NCBI RefSeq assembly: GCF_003258295.1
Contig: NZ_QKYN01000070.1
Coordinates: 1 to 64,000, forward strand
Length of the DNA stretch: 64,000 nucleotides
Reading direction: 5' to 3'
Source: Streptacidiphilus pinicola
GTDB taxonomy: Bacteria > Actinomycetota > Actinomycetes > Streptomycetales > Streptomycetaceae
Shown: piece by piece, positions 17,780-27,052 of the stretch
How the letters are laid out: each line of letters begins with the position of its first letter
Position numbering within the stretch: the first letter of the stretch is position 1
The notes under the pieces: model-generated
The model's input: the letters and a program-made list of their open reading frames with translations, nothing else
Told to the model about the DNA's origin: nothing
Databases searched by the model: none
Position numbers and translations under genes: made by a program

Positions 17780-19180
17780 TTACTCGCCTGCCGACGCTGC
17801 CGTCAACGCGGCGCGGATGTCCTCGTCGACCGCGTGCCGGGCACGCAGGTAGCCGATGACGGTGTTGGTGACCGCGACCAGCGGGACCGCGACGACCGCG
17901 CCGCCGATGCCGCCGATGATGGAGCCGGACGCGACGGCGAGGATGACCGCGAGGGGGTGGACGCGGACGGCGCGGCCGAGGATGAGGGGCTGGAGGAGGT
18001 GGCCCTCGATCTGCTGGACGCCCAGCAGGACCGCGAGGACCAGCAGGGCCGTGACCGGCCCGTGCGTGACCAGGCCGATCAGGACCGCGATCGTGCCGGT
18101 GATCAGCGCACCGACCAGCGGGATGAACGCGCCGAGGAAGATGATCACCGCGATCGGCATCGCCAGCGGCACGCCCAGCAGCCAGATGCCGATGCCGATC
18201 GACAGCGAGTCGATGAAGGCCACGACGACCGTGCCGCGCACATACGCCGTCAGCGTGGACCACGCGCGCGGGCCCGCGCCCGCCGCGGACGTGCGGGAGC
18301 GGGCCGGCAGCAGCCGCAGGCACCAGCCCCAGATGCGCTCGCCGTCGTACAGCAGGAAGTACGTGCAGAAGATCGCCAGGAAGACCCCGGTCACGATCTC
18401 GACGACCACGCTCACCGTGGAGAAGCCGAACGACGTGATCTGGTCGCTGTTGGTGCCGACGGCCTTGGTCAGCTGGTTGGCGAACTGGTTGATCTGGGTG
18501 TCCGTGAGGTGCATCGGGCCCTTCTCCAGCCAGTGCCGGATCTGGCCGATGCCCTGCTGGACGTGGTCGGTCACCTGGTTCAAGTTGGTGCTGACCTGCC
18601 AGAAGACGAACCAGGCGACGAGCCCGATGCCGACCAGGCCGCCCAGGAAGGTCAGCGCCGTGGCCAGGCCGCGCGGGACGCCGTGGCGGCGCAGCCAGGA
18701 GACGGTGGGCTGCAGCAGCGCGCTGATCAGCAGGGCGGCGACGAAGGCCAGCGCCACGATCCGCAGCGTGCCGACGACCTGCAGCAGCACGTACAGGCCG
18801 GCTCCGACCAGCAGCAGCCGCCACATGCCCTCGGCGGCGACCCGCAGGCCCCACGGCACGGACTCGGCCGGGTGAGCGGGACGGGCGGGGTAGGGCGGCA
18901 GCTCGGCGCGCGTCGCGCCCGGTGCCGGAGCTCCCGGAGCGGCGGGCGCCGCGACGGAAGCAGTCAGCGCGGGCGCGGGCTGGTCCGCGACGGCCGTCGC
19001 CGCCGCGGGAGCCATGACCGCGACCACCGGCCCGACCGGCTCCGCCGGCTGCTCGGGAACGCGCGCGACCGCCTCGGACACGTGTACGACCGGGTCCGGC
19101 GTCTCCGCCGCCGCGGCCTCGGCCCGCCGCCGGGCCAGCCACCCGCGACACGCCTCCCATGCGTTCCCCACGCCCGCCAT
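17780..19180 (-). CDS. AI-2E family (PerM-like) membrane transporter
   Basis: 466 residues. A long variable cytoplasmic N-terminus rich in Ala, Pro and Glu (1-125) precedes about eight membrane helices; the family core includes GIGLVAWFVFW, FCTYFLLYDGERIW and the conserved loop near LPARSR. Family members include TqsA-like autoinducer exporters and Na+/H+ antiporters, so the substrate is open. The 297-base gap upstream to the next gene holds an AT-rich patch (T7 run at about 19290), a hairpin at 19352-19387 and the terminator below. Confidence 0.85.
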   Translation of the reverse strand: MAGVGNAWEACRGWLARRRAEAAAAETPDPVVHVSEAVARVPEQPAEPVGPVVAVMAPAAATAVADQPAPALTASVAAPAAPGAPAPGATRAELPPYPARPAHPAESVPWGLRVAAEGMWRLLLVGAGLYVLLQVVGTLRIVALAFVAALLISALLQPTVSWLRRHGVPRGLATALTFLGGLVGIGLVAWFVFWQVSTNLNQVTDHVQQGIGQIRHWLEKGPMHLTDTQINQFANQLTKAVGTNSDQITSFGFSTVSVVVEIVTGVFLAIFCTYFLLYDGERIWGWCLRLLPARSRTSAAGAGPRAWSTLTAYVRGTVVVAFIDSLSIGIGIWLLGVPLAMPIAVIIFLGAFIPLVGALITGTIAVLIGLVTHGPVTALLVLAVLLGVQQIEGHLLQPLILGRAVRVHPLAVILAVASGSIIGGIGGAVVAVPLVAVTNTVIGYLRARHAVDEDIRAALTAASAGE

Positions 19181-19395
19181 GCCGTCCGCCCTCGCCTCCG
19201 CAACAGGTTCGGCTGTGAACGCTACCTGGTGCGTGTGGCCACAGGGCTCTCCCCCACGGGAAAGCGCCCCGGAACCGGAGGGAGCTATCAGATTTTTTTG
19301 GGCAAATCAGGAAAAAGAGGTTTAGCCGCCGAGGGCGCCGGGGACTGTCCACCACGAGGCCGTCCCGCACACGCGGCCTCTCCGTGGGAGAAGTA

Positions 19396-19430
19396 GGAAG
19401 CCCCCGATCGGACAGGGATCGGGGGCTTCC
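19396..19430. terminator. 14-bp perfect hairpin after the lysozyme-like gene
   Basis: GGAAGCCCCCGATC (19396-19409) and GATCGGGGGCTTCC (19417-19430) pair perfectly around a 7-nt loop. It lies 48 bases beyond the 3' end of the minus-strand gene at 19478, which it most likely terminates. Confidence 0.85.
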
Positions 19431-19477
19431 GCGCGTTCATGTGCGCCGGTACGGCGCGGTACGGCCTGGCGTCAGGC

Positions 19478-20149
19478 CTAGTACCAGCTGTGGGCCTGCC
19501 AGAACGACCAGGCGCCGCAGGGGCTGCCGTAACGGGAGTTCATGTAGTTCAGGCCCCACCGTATCTGCGTGGCCGGGTTGGTCCGCCAGTCGGAGCCGGC
19601 CGAGGCCATCTTGTCGCCCGGCAGGGCCTGCACCAGGCCGTACGCGCCGGAGCCGGCGTTGACGGCCTGGTAGTTCCAGCCGCTCTCGCGGGTGACGATC
19701 TGGCTGAAGCAGGAGAACTGGGTGGCGTTCCCGATGATCGACGCGGCCAGGGCCTGCACCGAACCGGGGCTGTAGGAGACCAGCTGCTGACGCTGCTGCT
19801 GCGCGGCGGCCTCACGCGAGGCGGCTGCGGCGGCCTGGTCCTTGGCCCGCTGCTCCGCAGCGGCCTTGGCACGGGCGGCGTCGGCGGCCTTGGCGCGAGC
19901 GGCCTGGGCGGCCTGCTTCTGCGCGGTGGCCACGGCAGCGGACTGCTGGGCGTCGCTCTGCCGGGTCAGGTTGTCGGCGACGACCTGAGCGGAGCTGCCC
20001 GCGGGGACTTCGGCAAGAAGGGTGGAGCCTGCCACGTCGGCCACCTGCGTCGGCTTCTCCTCGCCAGAGGCGACACCGACCACAGCACCAACGGCAGTCA
20101 CGGCAGTGGCGGAGGCCACTGCCATCCCCCGAACCGAGATCCGGTTCAC
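19478..20149 (-). CDS. Secreted lysozyme-like (SLT) cell wall protein
   Basis: 223 residues from the GTG at 20147-20149, which has GGAAGG upstream; the open frame runs on to 20233. A signal-like hydrophobic stretch (ISVRGMAVASATAVTAVGAVVGVAS) leads into an Ala/Lys/Gln-rich coiled coil (about 55-135). A C-terminal lysozyme-like domain follows, with SQIVTRESGWNYQAVN (Glu of the RESGW motif as catalytic candidate) and YGLVQALPGDKM. It probably cleaves or binds peptidoglycan outside the membrane. Confidence 0.85.
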   Translation of the reverse strand: MNRISVRGMAVASATAVTAVGAVVGVASGEEKPTQVADVAGSTLLAEVPAGSSAQVVADNLTRQSDAQQSAAVATAQKQAAQAARAKAADAARAKAAAEQRAKDQAAAAASREAAAQQQRQQLVSYSPGSVQALAASIIGNATQFSCFSQIVTRESGWNYQAVNAGSGAYGLVQALPGDKMASAGSDWRTNPATQIRWGLNYMNSRYGSPCGAWSFWQAHSWY

Positions 20150-20451
20150 ATGGTTTCCTTCCAGCGTCGCCCGTGTGGTGACCGAACGGACGAACCCCGC
20201 CCCTGACACTGACCTCCCCGATGCTCTGGCCACGGGAGGCGCGGGCCCGTTGCTCTCCGGTCTCCCGGATCGCGATCTGCTCGGGCGGTGTGCGGCTCAT
20301 GCATGCCACACACGGGGCCTGACAGATCCCACACACTGCCGCACCTCAACGCGCAAGCGCAATTCTGGTTTGCGTGGCGAAGCTCACACGGCCCATACGG
20401 CCGCCAATTCTCGCCAGTCACTGGCTCATCGCCTGACGAATCGTTACGATG
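20150..20451. other. Non-coding region upstream of the lysozyme-like gene
   Basis: About 300 bases with no convincing ORF on either strand. It holds a hairpin with one mismatch at 20288-20313 (GTGTG-C-GGC against GCC-A-CACAC). The region probably contains the promoter and a long 5' leader of the gene at 19478-20149. I looked for a c-di-AMP (ydaO) riboswitch core and did not find one. Confidence 0.5.
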
Positions 20452-20501
20452 CTGTGCCCTTCCGCGCCATGACGGTGCCATGGCAGAGCGGAAGGGCACA
20501 G
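20452..20501. terminator. 14-bp perfect hairpin after phoH
   Basis: CTGTGCCCTTCCGC (20452-20465) and GCGGAAGGGCACAG (20488-20501) are perfect complements; the loop holds a smaller GCCATG/CATGGC stem. It lies 21 bases beyond the phoH stop. Confidence 0.8.
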
Positions 20502-20522
20502 ATCAATGCGTTTTCGCCCGGT

Positions 20523-21848
20523 TCAGGGGTTGATGTCCTCCAGCATCTCGGTCACCAGTGCGGCAATCGGAGAACGCTCCGAGCGGTTCAGCGTGACGTG
20601 GGCGAAGAGCGGGTGGCCCTTCAGCTTCTCCACGACCGCCACCACTCCGTCGTACCGACCCACCCTCAGGTTGTCCCGCTGGGCGATGTCGTGGGTCAGC
20701 ACGACCCGCGAACCCTGCCCGATCCGGGACAGAACGGTCAGCAGCACGTTGCGCTCCAGCGACTGCGCCTCGTCGACGATCACGAAGGCGTCGTGCAGCG
20801 AGCGGCCGCGGATGTGGGTGAGCGGCAGGACCTCCAGCATTCCCCTGGAGAGCACCTCCTCGATGACGTCCGGGGTGGTCACCGCGGAGAGGGTGTCGAA
20901 GACGGCCTGGGCCCAGGGGCCCATCTTCTCCGCCTCGCTGCCCGGCAGGTAGCCCAACTCCTGCCCGCCGACCGCGTACAGCGGCCGGAACACCATCACC
21001 TTGCGGTGCTGGCGCCGCTCCAGCACGGCCTCCAGGCCGGCGCAGAGCGCGAGCGCGGACTTGCCGGTGCCGGCCCGCCCGCCGAGGGACACGATGCCGA
21101 CCTCCTGGTCGAGCAACAGGTCCAGCGCGACCCGCTGTTCGGCGCTGCGCCCGCGGAGCCCGAACGCCTCCCGGTCACCGCGGACCAGGCGCACCCGCCC
21201 GTCGGCGGTCACCCGCCCGAGCGCGCGACCGCGCTCCGAGGTCAGCACGAGGCCGGTGTGCACCGGGAAGTCCCGGGCGTCGGCGATGTCGACGGGGTCG
21301 TCGCCGGCGAACAGGCCGTCCACCTCGTCGGCGCCCACGGCGAGTTCCGACATTCCGGTCCAACCGGACGTGATCGCCAACTCGGCCCGGTACTCCTCGG
21401 CCAGCAGGCCGACGGAGGAGGCCTTGACCCGCATCGGCAGGTCCTTGGAGACGACGGTGACGTCGTACCCCTCGGCCTGCAGGTTCCTGGCCACCGCCAG
21501 GATCCGGGTGTCCGCGTCGCCCAATCGGTAGCCGGCCGGAAGGACCGAGGGATCGGTGTGGTTCAGCTCGACCCGGATCGTTCCGCCCAGCTCACCCACG
21601 GGGATGGGTGTGTCGAGACGGCCGTAGCGGACCCGGTAGTCGTCCAGCAGCCGCAAGGCCTGCCGGGCGAAGTAGCCGAGCTCCGGGTGGTGTCGCTTGG
21701 CCTCGAGCTCGGTCACCACGACCACGGGCAGCACGACCTCGTGCTCCTCGAACCTGGTCATGGCACTCGGGTCAGCCAGCAGAACACTGGTGTCGAGGAC
21801 GTACGTGCGCCGGTCGTGCAAGCTCCGGCGGCTCTTGGAACTGACCAC
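20523..21848 (-). CDS. PIN-PhoH fusion protein (PhoH2)
   Basis: 441 residues from the GTG at 21846-21848 (GGGAGG just upstream); the frame is open further to 21983 but that part is not conserved. The N-terminal PIN nuclease domain starts [12 protein letters not shown]; the C-terminal PhoH ATPase has Walker [12 protein letters not shown] and Walker B VIVDEAQ. PhoH2 proteins are described as RNA helicase-nucleases linked to toxin-antitoxin-like function in mycobacteria. No antitoxin gene is seen beside it. Confidence 0.92.
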   Translation of the reverse strand: MVSSKSRRSLHDRRTYVLDTSVLLADPSAMTRFEEHEVVLPVVVVTELEAKRHHPELGYFARQALRLLDDYRVRYGRLDTPIPVGELGGTIRVELNHTDPSVLPAGYRLGDADTRILAVARNLQAEGYDVTVVSKDLPMRVKASSVGLLAEEYRAELAITSGWTGMSELAVGADEVDGLFAGDDPVDIADARDFPVHTGLVLTSERGRALGRVTADGRVRLVRGDREAFGLRGRSAEQRVALDLLLDQEVGIVSLGGRAGTGKSALALCAGLEAVLERRQHRKVMVFRPLYAVGGQELGYLPGSEAEKMGPWAQAVFDTLSAVTTPDVIEEVLSRGMLEVLPLTHIRGRSLHDAFVIVDEAQSLERNVLLTVLSRIGQGSRVVLTHDIAQRDNLRVGRYDGVVAVVEKLKGHPLFAHVTLNRSERSPIAALVTEMLEDINP

Positions 21849-22060
21849 AGGGCCTCCCGGGCGAGTGGCCCCGTGCCACCCGCGCTCGCCGCGGCCCCCG
21901 GCCCCGTTGGCCGAGGTCGCGGTCTGACTGCGGTATTCCCCAGACGTCCCATTCCATGCAGCCAAGACCGGCATGACGACCAAGATTCACCTTTCGGTGA
22001 CCTGAGAAACAACCGCCCCGACCGGGCAACCTTTGGCTCCCGGACGGACTCTGGAGGGTC

Positions 22061-22585
22061 ATGCACACCGCGGACGAGCTCGACTTCCACGACTTCGCGG
22101 CCTCCCGTTGGGCCCGACTTTTCCGGATCGCCCTGCTGCTGACCGACGATCAGGGGCTGGCCGAGGACCTCGCACAGAGCACGCTCACGGCCGTTTACGC
22201 CTCCTGGAGCCGCGTCAGAAGGGCCGACGATCCGGACGCCTATGCGCGTCGCATCCTGCTCAACAGCCATCTGAGCCGGTTTCGGCGGAAACGCCCCAGA
22301 GAGATACCGCTGGCGTCCGACCTCGAGGCCACGGTCGTCGGGGCGCCCGATCCGGCCGGGGCGGTCGACACCCGCCTCGTCCTGAGGGCGGCCCTGGCCT
22401 CCCTGCCACCCCGGCAGCGCGCGGTCGTGGTCCTGCGGTACTGGGCCGACCTGACCGAGGAGCAGACCGCGGCGACGCTCGGCTGCGCCGTCGGCACGGT
22501 CAAGAGCCAGGCCTCGAAGGCGATCGCCAAGCTCCGCACCCACCCCGCCCTCGCGCCCGCCCCTGAGGAGGTCTACGACCGATGA
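22061..22585 (+). CDS. SigE-family ECF RNA polymerase sigma factor
   Basis: 174 residues. Region 2 lies near LFRIALLLTDDQGLAEDLAQST and WSRVRRADDPDAYARRIL; region 4 is LPPRQRAVVVLRYWADLTEEQTAATLGC with the recognition helix VGTVKSQASKAIAKLR (cores cited). The spacing and sequence match the SigE-type ECF group common in streptomycetes. The next gene overlaps by four bases (ATGA) and encodes a membrane protein, the usual partner arrangement. The regulon is unknown. Confidence 0.9.
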   Translation: MHTADELDFHDFAASRWARLFRIALLLTDDQGLAEDLAQSTLTAVYASWSRVRRADDPDAYARRILLNSHLSRFRRKRPREIPLASDLEATVVGAPDPAGAVDTRLVLRAALASLPPRQRAVVVLRYWADLTEEQTAATLGCAVGTVKSQASKAIAKLRTHPALAPAPEEVYDR

Positions 22586-23367
22586 ACGCCTTCGACGACA
22601 ACCGGCTCCACCACGCGCTCGACGAGGTGGCCAGCCCCGCGCAGGTGCCGCCGCTCCCCTATCAGGCGATCGTGCGGGACGGCGCCCGCCGCCGCCGCCG
22701 TCGCCGCGCGCTGGGCGGCCTCACCGCCTGCGCGGCCGTCGCGGCCGCGGCGGTCCTGGCCACCACCGCCTGGTCCCGGCCGGAGGCGGTCTCCCCCACG
22801 GCACCGGCCGCGACCGCGAGGCCGGCCCCCCGGCCCTCCCCGTCCGCCGTCGACCTCCCGGTGCGGAGCGCCATGCCGTCGGGCGAGCTGAACGGATCGC
22901 ACTGGTCCATCCACGTCGTGGACTACCGCGAGCAGGGCGACGGGCTCTACTGCGAGGAGTGGAAGATCGTCGTCGACGGCCACGAGAACCCCGACAACAA
23001 CGGATCCTGCAGCTCCGACCCGAACGACCGCGGGGGCACGCTGAACGCCGGCGTGACCATCCAGCGCGACCCGCGGGTCGCTTCCTCCGCCCTGCTGGGA
23101 GTCATGTTCGAGGGCGACGTGGCCCCGGTCGGCGCCGTGCGGCTGCGCGTCACCTGGGCGGGCGGCTCGGCCTCGGCCCCGGTCTTCCTCCTGCCTCACG
23201 ACGACCGCCGCTACTTCTTCCTCGCGGTGCCGTACGCCCCCGGCCACCCCGACGCCTACTACAACGCCCGGCTGGCCTTCCTCGACGCGCGGGGCCGTGT
23301 CGTCCCGAGCGAGATGCTGCAGGTCGGGGGCCAGCAGTACTCGGTCAAGCCGTTCGTGAAGCAGTAG
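22582..23367 (+). CDS. Membrane-anchored partner of the ECF sigma factor
   Basis: 261 residues. A cytoplasmic N-terminus of about 45 residues ends in an Arg-rich stretch (ARRRRRRRALGG), followed by one membrane helix (about 46-66), a Pro/Ala-rich linker and an extracytoplasmic domain of about 170 residues. It overlaps the sigma gene by four bases and is very likely co-translated. Topology fits an anti-sigma-like regulator, but no zinc-binding anti-sigma motif (HxxxCxxC) is present in the short cytoplasmic part, so that role is inferred from context only. Confidence 0.7.
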   Translation: MNAFDDNRLHHALDEVASPAQVPPLPYQAIVRDGARRRRRRRALGGLTACAAVAAAAVLATTAWSRPEAVSPTAPAATARPAPRPSPSAVDLPVRSAMPSGELNGSHWSIHVVDYREQGDGLYCEEWKIVVDGHENPDNNGSCSSDPNDRGGTLNAGVTIQRDPRVASSALLGVMFEGDVAPVGAVRLRVTWAGGSASAPVFLLPHDDRRYFFLAVPYAPGHPDAYYNARLAFLDARGRVVPSEMLQVGGQQYSVKPFVKQ

Positions 23368-23376
23368 CGGCCCGCC

Positions 23377-24168
23377 CTAACCGCCGTAGCGGCGGTTGCG
23401 GGCGGCGTAGTCGCGCAGGGCGCGGAGGAAGTCGACCTTGCGGAAGGCGGGCCAGTAGGCCTCGCAGAAGTAGAACTCCGAGTGCGCCGACTGCCACAGC
23501 AGGAAGCCGGAGAGGCGCTGCTCGCCGGAGGTGCGGATGACCAGGTCCGGGTCCGGCTGGCCGGAGGTGTAGAGGTGGCGGGAGATGTGCTCGATGTCGA
23601 TCATCTCCGCGACCTGCTCCAGCGGCTTGCCCGTCGCCCCCTGCTCGCGCAGCAGCTTGCGGACGGCCTCCACGATCTCGTGGCGGCCGCCGTAGCCGAC
23701 GGCCACGTTGACGACGAGGCCCGGGTTGTCCGCGGTGGCCTGGTCGGCCTCCTTGAGCACGGCGGCGGTGGAGGCGGGCAGCAGGTCGAGCGCGCCGACG
23801 GGGTGGACCCGCCAGCGGCCGGTGGCGGCCAGGCCGCGGACGGCCTCCTCGATGATGCCGAGCAGCGGCACCAGCTCCTCGGCGGGCCGGGTGAGGTTGT
23901 CGGTGGAGAGCAGCCACAGGGTGACCACCTCGACACCGGTCTCCTCGCACCAGCCGAGGAACTCGGGGATCTTGTCGGCGCCGGTCTGGTGGCCGTCCGC
24001 CGTGGACATGCCCACCGCTCGGGCCCAGCGGCGGTTGCCGTCGAGCATCACGCCGACGTGCCGCGGCGCACGGGCGCGGTCGAGGTGCGCCTCGACCCGA
24101 TGCCCGTACAGACCGTAGACGGCGTTCCGGAGCAGCGGCGTACGCCGGACCAACCTGCCGATGTCCAT
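23377..24168 (-). CDS. uppS: Isoprenyl (cis-prenyl) transferase, UppS family
   Basis: 263 residues. Condenses isopentenyl diphosphate with an allylic diphosphate to give long Z-polyprenyl carriers for peptidoglycan and other envelope polymers. The family signature VMLDGNRRWAR contains the catalytic Asp (D43), and the C-terminal DLVIRTSGEQRLSGFLLWQSAHSEFYF region (core cited) binds diphosphate. Streptomycetes carry several paralogues, so whether this makes the main undecaprenyl carrier cannot be decided here. It is convergent with the sigma-factor operon and only nine bases separate the ends. Confidence 0.92.
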   Translation of the reverse strand: MDIGRLVRRTPLLRNAVYGLYGHRVEAHLDRARAPRHVGVMLDGNRRWARAVGMSTADGHQTGADKIPEFLGWCEETGVEVVTLWLLSTDNLTRPAEELVPLLGIIEEAVRGLAATGRWRVHPVGALDLLPASTAAVLKEADQATADNPGLVVNVAVGYGGRHEIVEAVRKLLREQGATGKPLEQVAEMIDIEHISRHLYTSGQPDPDLVIRTSGEQRLSGFLLWQSAHSEFYFCEAYWPAFRKVDFLRALRDYAARNRRYGG

Positions 24169-24286
24169 GCCGACCGCCCCTCCGAGCTCACGAGTGCGGG
24201 GGCCACCCTACTCCGCGCCGGTTAATGTTCAGTGTGGAGACAAATCCCTGCTCGACTCCCACCGCGCACCCCCTGGAGAGCACCCC

Positions 24287-25327
24287 GTGATCCCCGCCCC
24301 CTATCAGCCCGCCGAGACGCGGTACGACGGCTCGATGCGTTACCGCCGGACCGGGCACAGCGGCCTGAAGCTGCCCGAGATCTCCCTGGGCCTGTGGCAC
24401 AACTTCGGCGACGACCGGACCCTGGAGGTGCAGCGCGCGATCCTGCGCCGCGCGTTCGACCTCGGCGTCACCCATTTCGACCTGGCCAACAACTACGGCC
24501 CGCCCTACGGCGCCGCCGAGGCGAACTTCGGCCGGCACCTGGCCGCCGACTTCCGCCCGTTCCGTGACGAACTGGTCATCTCGACCAAGGCCGGGTACGA
24601 CATGTGGCCCGGCCCGTACGGCGAGTGGGGCTCGCGCAAGTACCTGACCGCGAGCCTGGACCAGTCGCTGAAGCGGATGGGCCTCGACTACGTCGACATC
24701 TTCTACTCGCACCGGTTCGACCCGGAGACCCCGCTGGAGGAGACCATGGGCGCGCTCGCGTCCGCGGTCCGGCAGGGCAAGGCGCTGTACGCCGGCATCT
24801 CCTCCTACAGCGCGGAGAAGACCCGCGAGGCCGCGGCGATCCTGCGTGACCTGGGCGTTCCGCTGCTGATCCACCAGCCGTCCTACTCGATGCTGAACCG
24901 CTGGATCGAGGACGACGGACTGCTGGACGTCCTGGAGGCGGAGGGCGCCGGCTGCATCGGCTTCGCGCCGCTGGCGCAGGGCATCCTGACCGACCGCTAC
25001 CTGAACGGCATCCCGGCCGACTCGCGCGCCGCGCAGGGCAAGTCGCTCGACCCGGACTCGATCAACGACCAGACCCTCGCCAAGCTGCGCGGGCTGAACG
25101 AGGTCGCCGCGGGGCGCGGGCAGACCCTCGCCCAGCTGGCGCTGTCGTGGCTGCTGCGCGACCCGCGGATGACCTCGGCGCTGATCGGCGCGTCCTCGGT
25201 GGCACAGCTGGAGTCCAACGTGGCGGCCGTGCAGGGCGCTCCGTTGACCGACGAAGAGTTGGCCGAAATCGATCGCTATGCGACCGACGCGCACCTCAAT
25301 CTCTGGGCCAAGTCCAGCGAGAGCTGA
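24287..25327 (+). CDS. Aldo/keto reductase, YghZ-like
   Basis: 346 residues from the GTG at 24287 (GGAG eight bases upstream). The (beta/alpha)8 AKR fold is indicated by YRRTGHSGLKLPEISLGLW, HFDLANNYG with the catalytic Tyr, ISTKAGYDM and the C-terminal NADPH site ALIGASSVAQLESNV. It is closest in character to L-glyceraldehyde-3-phosphate reductases of the YghZ/Gpr type, which reduce or detoxify small aldehydes such as methylglyoxal. The physiological substrate is not known. Confidence 0.9.
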   Translation: MIPAPYQPAETRYDGSMRYRRTGHSGLKLPEISLGLWHNFGDDRTLEVQRAILRRAFDLGVTHFDLANNYGPPYGAAEANFGRHLAADFRPFRDELVISTKAGYDMWPGPYGEWGSRKYLTASLDQSLKRMGLDYVDIFYSHRFDPETPLEETMGALASAVRQGKALYAGISSYSAEKTREAAAILRDLGVPLLIHQPSYSMLNRWIEDDGLLDVLEAEGAGCIGFAPLAQGILTDRYLNGIPADSRAAQGKSLDPDSINDQTLAKLRGLNEVAAGRGQTLAQLALSWLLRDPRMTSALIGASSVAQLESNVAAVQGAPLTDEELAEIDRYATDAHLNLWAKSSES

Positions 25328-25336
25328 GGCGGCGAC

Positions 25337-25378
25337 AGGTGATGCCGTGGTCTGGACCTCTAGACCACGGCATCACCT
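25337..25378. terminator. 17-bp perfect hairpin after the aldo/keto reductase gene
   Basis: Arms 25337-25353 and 25362-25378 pair perfectly around an 8-nt loop. The left arm and loop contain GGTCTGGACC (25349-25358), the same core as the dre-like site at 9280-9289, so it may also be bound by DasR. Confidence 0.85.
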
Positions 25379-25419
25379 TAACCAGGCCTTAAGGCCACGG
25401 CGACACCCTTGACAGCGCA

Positions 25420-25435
25420 AATGGTCTAGTCCAAC
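25420..25435. promoter_or_regulatory. DasR-type operator (dre) of the second chitinase gene
   Basis: AATGGTCTAGTCCAAC matches the dre consensus ACTGGTCTAGWCCACT at 13 of 16 positions, with TGGTCTAGTCCA fully conserved. A TTGACA -35 hexamer lies five bases upstream at 25409-25414, so DasR binding would block the promoter. Confidence 0.8.
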
Positions 25436-25497
25436 TTGTGTGGCGGGCTTCATCTTCCGTCTCTCCCCGCTTCCCCCACAGTTGGAGACAGACCCCT

Positions 25498-27039
25498 ATG
25501 CCTTCTCCCCGCACGGTCAACGCCGCGCTGGCGACCGTCGCCGCGCTCGGCCTCGGCCTGACCGGCCTGGTCGCGCTCAGCGGCGGCGCGAGCGCCGACA
25601 CCGCCAATCTCGTGGTCAACCCCGGTTTCGAGACCGGCACCCTGGCCAACTGGAACTGCGACGCCGGCACGGCGACGGTCAGCACCTCCACCGTCCACTC
25701 CGGCTCCCACGCGCTCGCGGCCACCCCCACGGCCTCCGACGACGCACAGTGCACGCAGACCATCAGCGTCCAGCCCAACTCCTCCTACACGCTGAGCGCC
25801 TGGGTCAACGGCCCGTACGCCTACCTGGGCACCCAGGGCGACGGCACGACCGACGTCAGCACCTGGTCCAACAGCAGCTCCTGGAACCAGCTCTCCACCA
25901 GCTTCACCACCGGCGCCAACACCACCAGCGTCACGGTCTACCTGCACGGCTGGTACGGGCAGTCGACCTACTACGCGGACGACGTGGCCCTGAGCGGTGC
26001 GGCCGGGCCGAGCCCGAGCCCGACCCAGACGCCGACGCAGACTCCGACCCCGACGCCGACCTCGAGCCCGACCCCCACCTCGACGCCCACCACGCCCACG
26101 CCCACGCCCACCCCGACCTCGACGCCGACCGGCAGCGGCGGCAGCGCCAAGCACTGGGTGACCGGCTACTGGCAGGACTTCGACAACGGCGCGACCGACC
26201 AGAAGATCAGCGACGTCAGCTCGCAGTACAACATCATCGCGGTCGCCTTCGCCAACGCCGACTCCGCCGGTGACGGCGGCATCACCTTCTCGCTCGACCC
26301 GACCCTGCAGAGCAAGCTCGGCGGCTACACCGACGCCCAGTTCAAGGCGGACATCGCCGCGAAGCAGGCGCAGGGCAAGAAGGTGATCCTCTCGGTCGGC
26401 GGCCAGAACGGCACCATCTCGATCACCAGCGCCGCCCAGGCCACCGCCTTCGCGAACAGCGCCTACTCGATCATCCAGCAGTACGGCTTCAACGGCGTGG
26501 ACATCGACCTGGAGAACGGGATCAACCCGACCTACATGTCCTCCGCGCTGCACCAGCTGGCGTCGAAGGTCGGCTCGGGCTTCGTCCTGACGATGGCCCC
26601 GCAGACCATCGACGTGCTGAACTCCTCGTCCGACTACCTGGCCACCGCGCTGCAGGTGAAGGACATCCTCACCATCATGAACACCCAGTACTACAACTCG
26701 GGTTCCATGAACGGCTGTGACGGCGGCGTCTACAGCGAGGGCAGCGTCGACTTCATCACCACGCTGGCCTGCACCGCGATCCAGGCGGGCCTGAGCCCGA
26801 ACCAGGTCGGCATCGGCGTCCCGGCCTCCAGCAGCGCGGCCGGCAGCGGCTACGTCGCCCCGTCCGTGGTCGAGAACGCGCTGAACTGCCTGGCCAAGGG
26901 CACCGGCTGCGGCACCTTCAAGCCCAGCACCACCTGGCCGACCATCGGCGGCGTGATGACCTGGTCGACCAACTGGGACGCCAGCAACGGCAACCAGTTC
27001 GCGAACAACGAGGGCGCCTTCACCAACGCGATGCCGTAA
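25498..27039 (+). CDS. Secreted GH18 chitinase with N-terminal carbohydrate-binding module
   Basis: 513 residues from the ATG at 25498. Order: signal peptide (1 to about 34), a CBM4/9-like module (about 36-165), a Pro/Thr-rich linker (about 172-218) and a GH18 domain (about 219-513). The catalytic signature is FNGVDIDLE with D335, D337 and E339. The catalytic domain lacks the WE pair of the 6788-9211 enzyme, indicating a different GH18 subfamily and probably a different mode of attack. Its CBM resembles the C-terminal module of that enzyme. Expression is expected to be DasR-controlled. Confidence 0.93.
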   Translation: MPSPRTVNAALATVAALGLGLTGLVALSGGASADTANLVVNPGFETGTLANWNCDAGTATVSTSTVHSGSHALAATPTASDDAQCTQTISVQPNSSYTLSAWVNGPYAYLGTQGDGTTDVSTWSNSSSWNQLSTSFTTGANTTSVTVYLHGWYGQSTYYADDVALSGAAGPSPSPTQTPTQTPTPTPTSSPTPTSTPTTPTPTPTPTSTPTGSGGSAKHWVTGYWQDFDNGATDQKISDVSSQYNIIAVAFANADSAGDGGITFSLDPTLQSKLGGYTDAQFKADIAAKQAQGKKVILSVGGQNGTISITSAAQATAFANSAYSIIQQYGFNGVDIDLENGINPTYMSSALHQLASKVGSGFVLTMAPQTIDVLNSSSDYLATALQVKDILTIMNTQYYNSGSMNGCDGGVYSEGSVDFITTLACTAIQAGLSPNQVGIGVPASSSAAGSGYVAPSVVENALNCLAKGTGCGTFKPSTTWPTIGGVMTWSTNWDASNGNQFANNEGAFTNAMP

Positions 27040-27052
27040 CCACCGAAAGCCG

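Noticed and set aside
20150-20451. Possible c-di-AMP (ydaO) riboswitch upstream of the lysozyme-like gene
   Set aside because: The gene type would fit, but I could not find the conserved core (GAACCCG-TCAGCT-like strand with its GGGG partner) on either strand.
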